Shown here piece after piece: positions 1 to 9,569 of a stretch of DNA of 64,000 nucleotides. This DNA is from an uncultured Cohaesibacter sp. (lineage in GTDB: Bacteria > Pseudomonadota > Alphaproteobacteria > Rhizobiales > Cohaesibacteraceae), in the NCBI RefSeq assembly GCF_963678225.1, contig NZ_OY782763.1:434001-498000 (forward strand). The letters run 5' to 3'. Each line of letters begins with the position of its first letter. Position 1 is the stretch's first letter. The position numbers and the translations under genes are program-made. The notes under the pieces were generated by a model. It was given only the letters and a program-made list of their open reading frames with translations. It was not told the DNA's origin and did no database searches.

Positions 1-355
1 GCGCTCCGGTTTCAAACAGTTTGGCGACACGCTGCTCTGTTGCATGAGCCGTCACCACAATTACCGGAATGTAGCAAAGCGGCTTCATCGTTGCGTTACG
101 AATAAGGCTAAGCAGCTGCATACCAGACATAGGGGACATGTTAAGATCGGTAACAATAACATTGGGCGGTTCATGCATGATGGCATGCAGCGCAACGTCG
201 GCACGATCATAGGTGCGAACCCGGGCGACCTTCATCGAAGAAATCATTGATCGAATCATTGTCAGCACAGACTTGGAGTCGTCGACAATCACAATGTCGA
301 GCGATTCGATACTGAGCCCGTAAGCCGCATGATGTTCCAAAAATCCATCCAACAT
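1..355 (-). CDS. CheY-like response regulator receiver protein (3' part beyond window)
   Basis: Reading leftward, the first 118 codons encode a receiver domain. An acidic pair in IVIVDDSKS (about residues 21-29) is followed by the phospho-acceptor aspartate in VTDLNMSPMSG and by the conserved threonine in VVTAHA. The fold is that of a phosphorylation-controlled signalling protein. The C-terminus lies off the left edge, so it may be a single-domain CheY type or may carry an output domain. The start is the ATG at 355. A GTG five codons upstream (370) lies in frame and sits closer to the purine-rich AGGAAAAG, so either could be used. The partner kinase is not in view. Family confidence is high; role unknown. 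Confidence 0.85.
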   Translation of the reverse strand, partial: MLDGFLEHHAAYGLSIESLDIVIVDDSKSVLTMIRSMISSMKVARVRTYDRADVALHAIMHEPPNVIVTDLNMSPMSGMQLLSLIRNATMKPLCYIPVIVVTAHATEQRVAKLFETGA

Positions 356-1036
356 TCTGTTTTCTCGCACCTTTTCCTGAGGTTGGATGACAGGATGCCA
401 CAGAGCAATTAATTCACGTTCAAAAAGCGGCCTTCAATTTGATTTCAATTTTAACAGATTTGTTTCAGCGCCTAAGAAAGTTAATTTCCCCACTGCTCCA
501 CCATCCAAGGCGCAGATTTTTCCCATTCCTGACACCGGCCCAAAAAACACTACATATAGATTGACAGAAAAACAGAACCCACAAGGAATAGTCCTTCTTG
601 CGTTCACCATCGCAAGAATCCATAATCCGATCCGTCAAGACAGTGGCGTTTCTGGACTTGTGCTCCAGACTTCCTGTTCCAGCATCATTAAAATGAACCA
701 AGCTCGAAATCGAAACAGCCAGTGGGTAACTCTGTGTTTGTTGAAGCTTTCGGGTGAGGGATTTTTATGCGCTAAAAACAGGGGGTAAAAACCAAGAAGC
801 ACAATATATAGGCTCGCCAACACGACATAGACACCATATATAGATTTTGTTAACCTTATGGGAATCTACTGGTGTCATCAAAACGAAGCTATTGTGCCAC
901 GATTCGCTTGTGACACAGATTCAGAAATTTCACAGGAGATCGGCTCTTTCCGAGGCCAGGAAACCCGATTGACTGACCCATTCAGCTTGCTGACTTCAAA
1001 ATGATGTCGGCGATACCTTTGCCAAGGGGATTTATA
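356..1036. other. Long intergenic control region between receiver gene and nrdJ
   Basis: No convincing gene lies in these 681 bases; the open frames have poor codon usage and no support. The region should hold the divergent promoters of the receiver gene and nrdJ. Two NrdR-type boxes lie at 799-814 and 831-846. Three consecutive short hairpins occupy 583-669: AAGGA/TCCTT, a 7-bp stem TCTTGCG/CGCAAGA, and TCTGGA/TCCAGA. A further control element or small RNA is possible there. Confidence 0.6.
799..846 (+). promoter_or_regulatory. Pair of NrdR boxes upstream of nrdJ
   Basis: Two near-identical 16-mers, GCACAATATATAGGCT (799-814) and ACACCATATATAGATT (831-846), match the core of the known NrdR box (acaCwAtATaTwGtgt). 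They are separated by 16 bp, so their starts are 32 bp apart, about three helical turns, which is the usual arrangement of tandem NrdR sites. NrdR is an ATP/dATP-sensing repressor of ribonucleotide reductase genes. The boxes lie about 190 bp before the nrdJ start. Confidence 0.8.
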
Positions 1037-4000
1037 ATGCGTGTAGAGCGGCGCTATACCACTGAAGGAAAATCAGCATACGATTCCATCGAGTTTCGTA
1101 AGGCTACGAGTGAAATCCGCAACCCGGACGGGTCAATCGTATTTCGTCTCGAGAATATCGATGTGCCCACAAGCTGGTCTCAGGTGGCCGCAGATATTCT
1201 TGCTCAAAAATATTTCCGTAAGGCAGGCGTTCCGACTGCTCTGAAACGTGTTGAAGAAAATTCCGTTCCTTCCTGGCTGTGGCGCTCCGTTCCGGACGAA
1301 GAAGCGCTGAGCCAGTTGCCTGAAGAAGAACGCTTCGGCCCGGAAATGTCCTCCCAGCAGGTCTTTGACCGTCTCGCTGGCACGTGGACCTATTGGGGCT
1401 GGAAAGGTGGCTATTTTGACACCGACGCCGACGCCCGCGCCTTTTATGACGAACTGCGCTACATGCTCTGCACCCAGCGCGTCGCCCCAAACTCTCCGCA
1501 GTGGTTCAACACCGGCCTGCATTGGGCCTATGGCATCGACGGTCCGAGCCAGGGTCACCATTATGTCGACTTTGAAACCGGCCGCCTGACCCGCTCCGCA
1601 ACCGCTTATGAACATCCGCAGCCGCATGCCTGCTTCATCCAGTCCATCTCTGATGATCTGGTCAACGAAGGCGGCATCATGGATCTGTGGGTGCGTGAAG
1701 CTCGTTTGTTCAAATATGGCTCCGGTACCGGCACCAACTTCTCCTCTTTGCGCTCCGAAGGCGAACCCCTTTCCGGTGGCGGCAAGAGCTCTGGCCTGAT
1801 GTCCTTCCTGAAAATCGGCGACCGCGCCGCAGGCGCCATCAAGTCTGGCGGCACCACGCGCCGCGCAGCCAAGATGGTTGTGGTCGACATCGACCATCCG
1901 GATATCGAGGCTTACATCAACTGGAAGGTCAAGGAAGAAGAGAAAGTTGCCGCCATCGTTACCGGCTCCAAGATCGTCTCCAAGCATCTCAAAGCCATCA
2001 TGAAAGCCTGCGTCAATTGCCAGGGCTCCAACGATGAATGCTTTGACCCGGCAAAGAACCCTGCCCTCAAGCGCGAAATCCGCGCTGCAAAGAAGATGCA
2101 GGTTCCGGAAAACTATATCCGTCGCGTTATCCAGTTTGCCAAACAGGGCTACAAGGATATCGAGTTTGATACCTACAACACCGATTGGGATAGCGCAGCT
2201 TATCTAACGGTGGCTGGCCAGAACTCGAACAACTCCGTTCGCATCACCGATGACTTCCTCAACGCAGTGAAGGAAGACCGCGACTGGAACCTCATTGGCC
2301 GCATAAAGGGCGACGTTCGCAAGACCGTAAAAGCGAAAGAACTCTGGGAACAGATCGGCTACGCCGCATGGGCTTCTGCCGATCCGGGCCTGCAGTTCCA
2401 CACCACGATCAACGACTGGCACACATGCCTGGCGGATGGCGAGATCATCGCTTCCAACCCCTGCTCGGAATATATGTTCCTTGACAATACAGCATGTAAC
2501 CTAGCCTCCATCAACCTTCTGCAGTTTCTGCAGCAGGACGGCAACTTCGCTGTCGAGGAATTCGAACATACCGTCCGTCTGTGGACCATGGTTCTGGAAA
2601 TCTCGGTTCTGATGGCCCAGTTCCCGTCTCCGGAAATCGCAGAGCGGTCTTATCTCTATCGTACCCTTGGTCTGGGCTATGCCAACATCGGCGGTCTGCT
2701 GATGACCTCCGGCATCCCTTATGACAGCGACGAAGGCCGCGCCATCTGTGCCGCCATCTCTGCACTCATGACCGGTACGTCTTACGCCACCTCGGCTGAA
2801 ATGGCCAAGGAACTGGGTGCCTTCGAGCGCTATGAGGCCAACTCGTCCCACATGTTGCGTGTCATCCGCAACCATCGCCGTGCAGCCTATGGCCACACCG
2901 ATGGCTATGAGGATCTCGACATCAATCCGGTGCCGCTCGACCATGAAAGCTGCAAGGACAAGGCCCTGATCAATCACGCCGTCGAAGCTTGGGACAAGGC
3001 CCTCGAACTCGGCCAGCAATATGGCTATCGCAACGCCCAGACCACCGTGGTTGCCCCAACCGGCACCATCGGCCTTGTCATGGACTGCGACACCACCGGC
3101 ATCGAGCCAGACTTTGCTCTGGTCAAATTCAAGAAACTTGCTGGCGGCGGTTATTTCAAGATCATCAACCGTACCGTTCCTAATGCTCTGAAAAAGCTTG
3201 GTTATAACGACCAGCAGATCAAGGATATCGAAACCTATGCGGTTGGCCATGGCACGCTGAAAAGCTGCAATGCCATCAGCCACAATGCCCTGAAAGAGAA
3301 AGGCCTGACGGACGAAAAGCTGGAAACCATCGAAGGTGGTCTTGCCAGCGCATTCGACATCAAGTTTGCCTTCAACAAATGGACCCTTGGCGAAGACTTC
3401 TGCAAGGAAGTGCTTGGCGCGAGCGACGAACAGCTTGACGATCCGCATTTCGATCTGCTGGCCCACATGGGCTTCAGCAAGGAAGAAATCGACGTTGCCA
3501 ACATTCATGTCTGCGGTGCCATGACCCTTGAAGGCGCTCCGCACCTGAAGGATGAGCATCTTCCGGTCTTTGATTGCGCCAACCCATGTGGCCGCATCGG
3601 CAAGCGTTATCTCTCGGTGGAAAGCCACATCCGCATGATGGCGGCGTCCCAGCCCTTCATCACCGGCGCGATCTCTAAGACGATCAATATGCCAAATGAT
3701 GCGTCGGTTGAGGATTGCAAGAACGCCTACATGATGTCCTGGCAGCTGGCGCTGAAAGCCAACGCCCTTTACCGCGATGGTTCCAAGCTGTCCCAGCCGC
3801 TCAACAGCCAGCTGCTGGACGACGACGAGGACGAAGCAGAAGATGCTGCAGAAGCCATTGCAGCCGCTCCTATGCCGGAACGTGCCGCTCTGGTGTCCGA
3901 GAAGGTTGTCGAGCGTGTGGTTGAACGGGTTGTCGAGCACCGCGTGCGCGAACGTCTCAAACTGCCTGATCGCCGTAAGGGTTACACCCAGAAGGCAACT

Positions 4001-4750
4001 GTTGGCGGCCATAAGGTCTACCTGCGTACAGGCGAATATGACGATGGTCAGATCGGCGAAATCTTCATCGATATGCACAAGGAAGGCGCCGCTTTCCGCA
4101 GTTTGATGAACAACTTCGCAATCGCCATTTCTCTCGGCCTGCAATATGGTGTGCCGCTTGATGAATATGTCGACGCCTTCACCTTCACCCGGTTTGAACC
4201 GGCTGGCATGGTGCAGGGCAACGAAGCCATCAAGAACGCCACGTCCATTCTTGACTATGTCTTCCGCGAGCTGGCCGTATCCTATCTGGATCGCCACGAC
4301 CTGGCTCACGTCAATCCGGATGACATCGCCACGACCTCGACAGGCAAAGGCAGCGCCGAAGGCAAGGTTCCGGTTCCGATTTCCAAAGGTCTGCTACGCG
4401 GTAAAGCCGAGCGCTTCAAACTCGTAGATGGCAAAGAATATGCACGTCTGCAGGAAGAGCACGCCCATCACCACAGTCATGACCATGATCACGATCATGA
4501 TCACAGTCATGCAGCAACCAAGACAGCCATGCCATCTAACACGGCAACCATGCTGAAGTCGGAAAGTCAGGTTCAACCTGCTGCTGCACCGGCTGTTGGC
4601 AAAACCGAAAGCAAGGCAGACCAGATCGCGTTGGCTCGCATGAAGGGCTACGAAGGTGAAAACTGCTCTGAATGTGGCAATTTCACCATGGTGCGCAACG
4701 GCACCTGTCTGAAATGCGACACCTGTGGTGCAACGAGCGGCTGCTCCTGA
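1037..4750 (+). CDS. nrdJ: Adenosylcobalamin-dependent (class II) ribonucleotide reductase
   Basis: Reduces ribonucleotides to deoxyribonucleotides with a B12-derived radical and needs no oxygen. The 1237-residue protein shows the alphaproteobacterial N-terminus [11 protein letters not shown], the phosphate-site [15 protein letters not shown], the active-site [21 protein letters not shown] region split by the usual loop, and a cysteine-rich tail (Cys 1210, 1213, 1224, 1227, 1230, 1236) that probably re-reduces the active site. An ATG at 1001 is in frame, but the start at 1037 has the AAGGGGA ribosome site (1024-1030) and the family N-terminus. Unusual: a 17-residue His/Asp-rich run (residues 1142-1158) before the tail. 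Preceded by NrdR boxes and followed by a terminator. Confidence 0.97.
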   Translation: MRVERRYTTEGKSAYDSIEFRKATSEIRNPDGSIVFRLENIDVPTSWSQVAADILAQKYFRKAGVPTALKRVEENSVPSWLWRSVPDEEALSQLPEEERFGPEMSSQQVFDRLAGTWTYWGWKGGYFDTDADARAFYDELRYMLCTQRVAPNSPQWFNTGLHWAYGIDGPSQGHHYVDFETGRLTRSATAYEHPQPHACFIQSISDDLVNEGGIMDLWVREARLFKYGSGTGTNFSSLRSEGEPLSGGGKSSGLMSFLKIGDRAAGAIKSGGTTRRAAKMVVVDIDHPDIEAYINWKVKEEEKVAAIVTGSKIVSKHLKAIMKACVNCQGSNDECFDPAKNPALKREIRAAKKMQVPENYIRRVIQFAKQGYKDIEFDTYNTDWDSAAYLTVAGQNSNNSVRITDDFLNAVKEDRDWNLIGRIKGDVRKTVKAKELWEQIGYAAWASADPGLQFHTTINDWHTCLADGEIIASNPCSEYMFLDNTACNLASINLLQFLQQDGNFAVEEFEHTVRLWTMVLEISVLMAQFPSPEIAERSYLYRTLGLGYANIGGLLMTSGIPYDSDEGRAICAAISALMTGTSYATSAEMAKELGAFERYEANSSHMLRVIRNHRRAAYGHTDGYEDLDINPVPLDHESCKDKALINHAVEAWDKALELGQQYGYRNAQTTVVAPTGTIGLVMDCDTTGIEPDFALVKFKKLAGGGYFKIINRTVPNALKKLGYNDQQIKDIETYAVGHGTLKSCNAISHNALKEKGLTDEKLETIEGGLASAFDIKFAFNKWTLGEDFCKEVLGASDEQLDDPHFDLLAHMGFSKEEIDVANIHVCGAMTLEGAPHLKDEHLPVFDCANPCGRIGKRYLSVESHIRMMAASQPFITGAISKTINMPNDASVEDCKNAYMMSWQLALKANALYRDGSKLSQPLNSQLLDDDEDEAEDAAEAIAAAPMPERAALVSEKVVERVVERVVEHRVRERLKLPDRRKGYTQKATVGGHKVYLRTGEYDDGQIGEIFIDMHKEGAAFRSLMNNFAIAISLGLQYGVPLDEYVDAFTFTRFEPAGMVQGNEAIKNATSILDYVFRELAVSYLDRHDLAHVNPDDIATTSTGKGSAEGKVPVPISKGLLRGKAERFKLVDGKEYARLQEEHAHHHSHDHDHDHDHSHAATKTAMPSNTATMLKSESQVQPAAAPAVGKTESKADQIALARMKGYEGENCSECGNFTMVRNGTCLKCDTCGATSGCS

Positions 4751-4800
4751 TCATCAGTCAGCCATTGAGTGCCAAGCACTCAATACTAAGAACAATAGAA

Positions 4801-4830
4801 AGCCCCGTTCACATCGAGCGGGGCTTTTTC
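4801..4830. terminator. Rho-independent terminator after nrdJ
   Basis: A 7-bp stem AGCCCCG/CGGGGCT with an 11-base loop is followed by TTTTT. It lies 50 bases past the nrdJ stop and before the convergent exporter gene, which it may also serve. Confidence 0.85.
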
Positions 4831-4857
4831 ATTTTGTAAAAAGAGAGCTAAGTCCTT

Positions 4858-5481
4858 TCAGCGTTGCGTCAGAGCAAGCTTCGCACCGAGCGCCACAAAG
4901 GTCGCGGCAAAGCCACGCTTCAACCACGCCATCACAACCGGACGAGACAGCAGCTTATCCCTTACAGAGGCGGCCGCAACACCAACAAGAGCGAAAACAA
5001 AAAGCGTCATCACCATGAAGATGCTCCCCAATTCCACCATATCGAGCATCGGACTTGCTGTGTTCACATCGATGAATTGCGGCAGAAAAGCGAGAAAGAA
5101 GATCGACAGTTTCGGGTTAAGCAGATTGAGCAGAATCCCGTCCCGCACAATGCCCAGAGCTGAAGGCCCATGCATGGGCGCATCATCCAGACGATCAGCA
5201 TCAAACTGCTCCTTGTCCTTCAACATCTTGTAGGCCATGAACAGAAGATAGGCGACGCCTGCAAATTTGACCATTTGAAAGGCCATTGCACTGGCATGCA
5301 GCAGAGCAGCAAGCCCGAGCACCGCTGCAGTGATATGAGAGATAATCGAGAGTGTACCCCCCAGAGCGGCCAGCAAGCCCATGCGCAAGCCTCTGCGCAA
5401 GGTCACAACGAGCGTATAGATCATGCCCGTCCCCGGCGTGATCACGATGAAAAGCGAAGTGAGAAGAAATTCAATGGTCAT
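4858..5481 (-). CDS. LysE/RhtB-family amino-acid exporter
   Basis: A 207-residue, very hydrophobic inner-membrane protein of the LysE/RhtB translocator family, which exports amino acids or their derivatives by proton exchange. Visible family marks are the N-terminal MTIEFLLTSLFIVITPGTGM segment with the PGP-like turn, a charged first loop LRRGLRMGLLAALGG, and the NLLNPKLSIFFLAFLPQF segment in the third membrane helix. About six membrane segments are expected. The start at 5481 gives the normal family length; a longer frame begins at 5544 but adds a non-family extension. The exported substrate cannot be told from sequence. Confidence 0.9.
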   Translation of the reverse strand: MTIEFLLTSLFIVITPGTGMIYTLVVTLRRGLRMGLLAALGGTLSIISHITAAVLGLAALLHASAMAFQMVKFAGVAYLLFMAYKMLKDKEQFDADRLDDAPMHGPSALGIVRDGILLNLLNPKLSIFFLAFLPQFIDVNTASPMLDMVELGSIFMVMTLFVFALVGVAAASVRDKLLSRPVVMAWLKRGFAATFVALGAKLALTQR

Positions 5482-5574
5482 GGCAATCGGCAATCCATTT
5501 GGTGAAGCGACCCGATAGCATACCACCAAAACTGGAATTGCCAATGCTGCCGCTATTACAGCCTCAAAAGCGTA

Positions 5575-5916
5575 TCACCTGCCGATATCCTTGAATTTGC
5601 AGTTATCGATCGTCTGAAAGTGCGTGATGAGATAGCTTTCCTTGCCATAAAACTCAAACCGGCAGCCAAATCGCGCGCCACCAAAGGGCTGGATATTGGC
5701 CTTCACCTCGGTATTCTCGCTAACATTCAGACAAATCACGTCACCAACGGGCAAATTGCGCTCAATCTGCCCACTCTTGCTCTTCAACAGTATATAGAGT
5801 GTTTGATCGGCTCCATTTTCAAGACAAGCAGCCCATGCTGGCACGCTCAAAGGAAACGCCAAAACGGTATAAGCAAAAATCGCCCCGACACCGGCGAACA
5901 AAAAGTTTCTTCTCAT
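5575..5916 (-). CDS. Small exported protein of unknown function
   Basis: A 113-residue protein with an N-terminal signal peptide (MRRNFLFAG, hydrophobic core, cleavage likely after AWA at about residue 29). The mature part is about 84 residues with four cysteines (in AACLE, VICLN, FGCRF and DNCKF), which would allow two disulfides in the periplasm. A GGGA ribosome site stands 7 bases before the ATG. It may be cotranscribed with the downstream exporter gene (93-base gap). I do not recognise a family. Confidence 0.65.
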   Translation of the reverse strand: MRRNFLFAGVGAIFAYTVLAFPLSVPAWAACLENGADQTLYILLKSKSGQIERNLPVGDVICLNVSENTEVKANIQPFGGARFGCRFEFYGKESYLITHFQTIDNCKFKDIGR

Positions 5917-6218
5917 AAGAACATCCCTTTCGGCACGGCAATTTTATTTGAAATGATGCAGAATTCTGATTTAATACATCTTTCTCCAAAAATACTATAA
6001 ATCACTTTTGTAAAAATTTCGAAAAAGACTGTCATTTAAAATATTAATACTATTCTCAAAGAGGTTAGTAGATCAGTCCAATCTTTTGTCGTTCTTGATT
6101 TCGCAAGGATGCACACATAATTGCAACACCAAAGCCATCATTGCTGCCGATAAAACATTTCCGCTTGACCTTTTTGTCAAAACACCTGAAAAGGCCAGAG
6201 GAAAAGGAGAATGAATAA
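5917..6218. other. AT-rich divergent intergenic region before amn
   Basis: This holds the promoters of the small exported protein (left) and amn (right). It is markedly AT-rich around 5940-6060. A short inverted repeat TTGAC-N6-GTCAA lies at 6165-6180, just ahead of the amn ribosome site. No gene is visible. Confidence 0.5.
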
Positions 6219-7706
6219 ATGAAGACAGCCTTTTCCACGATCGCTCCGGATCGCTTCAGCCATGAAACATTTCGTGATGCAGAAGCCGCCATTCAGCGAC
6301 TACTGGATATTTATCAAGTTCATACTGAATTCCTCAGAGACGCCTTCACCCGCGTCGCACAAAATGATGTGCCATCGACCGGGCGTTATCGTGCGACCTA
6401 TCCTGAAATCCGCATGACAACGGACACCCATGCCCAGATAGACTCCCGCTTGTCATTTGGTCATGTTCCTGGTCCGGGCACTTATTCCACCACCATCTCT
6501 CGTCCGGATCTGTTCAGCCATTATCTCAAGCAACAGATCGAACTGCTATTGTCCAATCATAACGTCGCCATTGAAGTGGGGCCTTCCATGACCCCGATCC
6601 CCATTCACTTTGCCTGGCCAAATGGCATGAATGTGGAAGGCGCCCTGCCCGAAACATGGTCTCGTCCCTTGCGCGACGTCTTCGATGTGCCTGATTTGGC
6701 CATCACCGATGATGCCATAGTCAACGGCACACAACATTATGGCCCCGATGAAGTCGTCCCGCTGGCGCCCTTTACCGGCCCGCGCATCGACTATTCTCTG
6801 CATCGACTGGCCCATTACACTGCCACAAAACCGGAGCATTTCCAGAATTTCATCCTGTTCACCAACTACCAGTTCTATATCGACGAGTTTGTAAACTGGG
6901 CCAGGGAACAGATGGCAAATGGCTCCGAGGACTATGTGGAATTTGTCGAAGTCGGCAATCAGGTAACCCCTTCGGGTGCAACCGAGCCTGTTGAGGGCGA
7001 AGCACCGCCGCGCCTGCCCCAAATGCCCGCCTATCACCTGAAGCGCAAAGATCAGAATGGTATAACCCTGGTCAATATCGGCGTTGGTCCTTCGAACGCA
7101 AAAACCATTACGGACCATATCGCCGTCCTACGCCCTCACGCATGGCTCATGCTTGGCCACTGCGCTGGCCTGCGCAACACCCAGCGCCTAGGTGACTATG
7201 TTCTGGCTCACGGCTATGTTCGTGAAGATCATGTTCTGGATGCAGACCTACCCACATGGGTGCCCATTCCGGCACTCGCGGAAATTCAGGTGGCATTGGA
7301 AGATGCAGTGGCAGACATTACGGGCCTCAAGAATTACGAGCTCAAGCGCATCATGCGAACCGGCACCGTTGCCTCCATAGACAACCGCAACTGGGAATTG
7401 CGCGACCATAAGGAACCGGTCGAGCGGCTGTCTCAATCCCGCGCCATTGGCCTTGATATGGAATCAGCAGCCATCGCGGCAAACGGCTTCCGCTTCCGCG
7501 TGCCTTACGGCACCCTGCTCTGTGTGTCAGACAAACCCTTGCATGGGGAATTGAAATTGCCCGGCATGGCCAGCGACTTCTACACCCAGCAGGTTCGCCA
7601 GCATCTCAAGATCGGCATCAAGGCGATGGAAACGTTAAGAGGCATGCCAATCGAACGGCTTCATTCTCGTAAATTGCGCAGCTTTGCCGAAACAGCCTTC
7701 CAATAG
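6219..7706 (+). CDS. amn: AMP nucleosidase
   Basis: Hydrolyses AMP to adenine and ribose 5-phosphate, trimming the adenylate pool in the cytoplasm. The 495-residue length is that of bacterial Amn. The N-terminal half is the AMP-nucleosidase-specific domain; the C-terminal half (from about residue 280) is a nucleoside-phosphorylase fold with NIGVGPSNAKTITDHIA, HAWLMLGHCAGLR and the purine/ribose site around GLDMESAAIAANGFRFRVP. Ribosome site AAAAGGAGA (6202-6210) lies 8 bases before the ATG; a three-codon ORF (ATG AAT AAA TGA) begins at 6211 and overlaps the start. It stands alone on this strand. Confidence 0.95.
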   Translation: MKTAFSTIAPDRFSHETFRDAEAAIQRLLDIYQVHTEFLRDAFTRVAQNDVPSTGRYRATYPEIRMTTDTHAQIDSRLSFGHVPGPGTYSTTISRPDLFSHYLKQQIELLLSNHNVAIEVGPSMTPIPIHFAWPNGMNVEGALPETWSRPLRDVFDVPDLAITDDAIVNGTQHYGPDEVVPLAPFTGPRIDYSLHRLAHYTATKPEHFQNFILFTNYQFYIDEFVNWAREQMANGSEDYVEFVEVGNQVTPSGATEPVEGEAPPRLPQMPAYHLKRKDQNGITLVNIGVGPSNAKTITDHIAVLRPHAWLMLGHCAGLRNTQRLGDYVLAHGYVREDHVLDADLPTWVPIPALAEIQVALEDAVADITGLKNYELKRIMRTGTVASIDNRNWELRDHKEPVERLSQSRAIGLDMESAAIAANGFRFRVPYGTLLCVSDKPLHGELKLPGMASDFYTQQVRQHLKIGIKAMETLRGMPIERLHSRKLRSFAETAFQ

Positions 7707-7759
7707 GCAGCACGCCACGCAGAGTATATCTGAGAAAGAATACAAGAAGAAGTGCCGCA

Positions 7760-9412
7760 TTATGCGGCCTCTTCTGCCCCTGCTTCCGTTGCCTCTTCCG
7801 CATCAAGAAGCTCGTCGCTGGCGGTCTGGCGCTTACGAGCAACCTTCATCAACTCGCAGAAGGAAGAGGCTGGCAATGGTGGAGCGAAGAGATATCCTTG
7901 CGCAGCGGAAACGCCCATTTTACGCAGTTGGATAACCTGCTCCTCGGTTTCCACCCCTTCAGCGATGACACCGATATTGAGGTTCTCGGCCAGCGAGATC
8001 AGCCCCTGAACCAGTTCGGGTCCAGCAAAGCCCCCATCCAGCGCATCAACCAACAACTTGTCCAGCTTTAGAATATCCACACTGATAGATGACAGGTTAT
8101 AAAGACCGCTATGGCCCGAGCCCACGTCATCCAGAGCGATTTCAGCGCCCAGAGCCCGAATCTGACTAATGACATCTTTGGCCAGATCCATCTCCTGAAG
8201 CGGCACCCGATCAGAAATCTCGAAGATCAGATTCTTGAAGCCCAGCTTGCTGTCTTTAAACACATCTTCGATATCCGTCACGATGGAATCGTCGATCATC
8301 TGATGGGAAAACAGATTGAGCGCAACCTTGAAGACCTGCCCCTCGCGCACCACAGGGTCCAGTAGCCGACAGCTATCCTGCATGATCCGGCACGTCACCT
8401 CGCGAGTGAGCCTGTAATTCTGAGCGAGCGGAATGAATTCATGAGGCGGCACAACGCTGCCGTCGGGCTTAAGCCAACGGGCAAGCACTTCGCATCCGGT
8501 TATGGCGCCGCTATCGAGATCAATAATCGGCTGCATGTAAGGCACGATTTCGCCATTATCGAGCGCATCAAGAATGATGTCTCCATCGGAGGGCTTATAG
8601 CGGCCAAAATACCATCCGATACCAACCATGATCAGACCGAAGAAAATCCCCAATAGATTGATGAACTCGCGTTCATCAGCCGTCACAGCATCAAGCGCGG
8701 CTTCGGTAATAGACATTTGCACTTCAAAGGGCAGCACATCGGAATGCACTGACACCCGATCAATGATCTCGCCGCCAGCAGTTTCCGGTTCAAGAATGAA
8801 CCAGTGCGTACCGCTGCCCATAGAGAGCATGGCATAACGGAACCGCCGCAAATCATTGCGTACCGGGTCGATACGTACCAGCTCACCGGGAACACGCGCT
8901 ACCAGACGGCGGCCATTGGCAACATGGCGAACAACCAGCAAGGATGGCATGTCGAATTGACCGGCACCGGCCGATAGTGACAGGGTCACAGCCTTGTCAC
9001 CGAGCTGATAGGCAGGCAACAAACCGGTTTGACGTGCAGACTGCCCCAGATCCGTACAGACCAGATTGCCATTTCGATCCACCAGACCGATGGTATCGAT
9101 CCAGGCCGTGGATCGCGCCGCATCACTATAGCGATAGCGATGGTCCGTCGTACAGGACAGGCCCGGTGATTGCGCAAGCGTATTGAGAACATTGATCGCA
9201 GTTTGAGCGGCGTCGCTCGCTCGCTCCAGCATGACGTCAGCCGAGATCTGCAGGTCTTCCTTGATCTCCTTTTCAACCTGCCAACGCATGGCAAATTGCA
9301 TGCCGATGGTCAACAAGCCAGCGCTTACCGTCGCCAGTAACGAGTATCCCGCAATTTTCTTGGCATTTCTGATCATAGAGCCTCGCCCAAACAATTGCGC
9401 TAATTTGAGCAT
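7760..9412 (-). CDS. Membrane-bound cyclic-di-GMP phosphodiesterase (CSS-like plus EAL domain)
   Basis: Predicted to degrade c-di-GMP and so favour motility over attachment. The order is a membrane segment (about residues 20-42), a periplasmic domain with two cysteines (C87 in LSCTTD, C119 in LVCTDLG), a second membrane segment (about 258-278), then a cytoplasmic EAL domain (about 288-530). Catalytic marks: CEVLARW (EVL variant of EAL), LDDVGSGHSG, LKLDKLLVD and VIAEGVETEEQ. It resembles the CSS-motif phosphodiesterases whose activity depends on a periplasmic disulfide, with CTD in place of CSS. The C-terminus is acidic. An ATG at 9376 with GGCGAGG in front is an alternative start. Paralogue of the gene upstream. 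Confidence 0.88.
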   Translation of the reverse strand: MLKLAQLFGRGSMIRNAKKIAGYSLLATVSAGLLTIGMQFAMRWQVEKEIKEDLQISADVMLERASDAAQTAINVLNTLAQSPGLSCTTDHRYRYSDAARSTAWIDTIGLVDRNGNLVCTDLGQSARQTGLLPAYQLGDKAVTLSLSAGAGQFDMPSLLVVRHVANGRRLVARVPGELVRIDPVRNDLRRFRYAMLSMGSGTHWFILEPETAGGEIIDRVSVHSDVLPFEVQMSITEAALDAVTADEREFINLLGIFFGLIMVGIGWYFGRYKPSDGDIILDALDNGEIVPYMQPIIDLDSGAITGCEVLARWLKPDGSVVPPHEFIPLAQNYRLTREVTCRIMQDSCRLLDPVVREGQVFKVALNLFSHQMIDDSIVTDIEDVFKDSKLGFKNLIFEISDRVPLQEMDLAKDVISQIRALGAEIALDDVGSGHSGLYNLSSISVDILKLDKLLVDALDGGFAGPELVQGLISLAENLNIGVIAEGVETEEQVIQLRKMGVSAAQGYLFAPPLPASSFCELMKVARKRQTASDELLDAEEATEAGAEEAA

Positions 9413-9569
9413 AAATCAGTGAAAATTCAGTTGATTTTTGGAAACATACCAAGAAACATCGACGCGCAGCGGAAACGCGCGATTTCGCGCCTTCTGGTCA
9501 GCTCTTGTAGTACCTAGTACCCAGGAGATGTCGGAAGCACAAATACACACTCCGATCCGGCTCAGCGCA

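Noticed and set aside
560-720. Possible cobalamin riboswitch on the minus strand (GGAA..., hairpin, GCCACTGT)
   Set aside because: The 3' B12-box and the other conserved core parts are missing, and it points away from nrdJ toward the receiver gene. Kept only as an unexplained hairpin cluster.
387-788. A 133-codon open frame in the receiver-nrdJ spacer
   Set aside because: It has no ribosome site, poor codon usage and covers only control sequence.
2501-4309. A 602-codon open frame antisense to nrdJ
   Set aside because: Shadow of the strongly biased codon use of nrdJ; no independent support.
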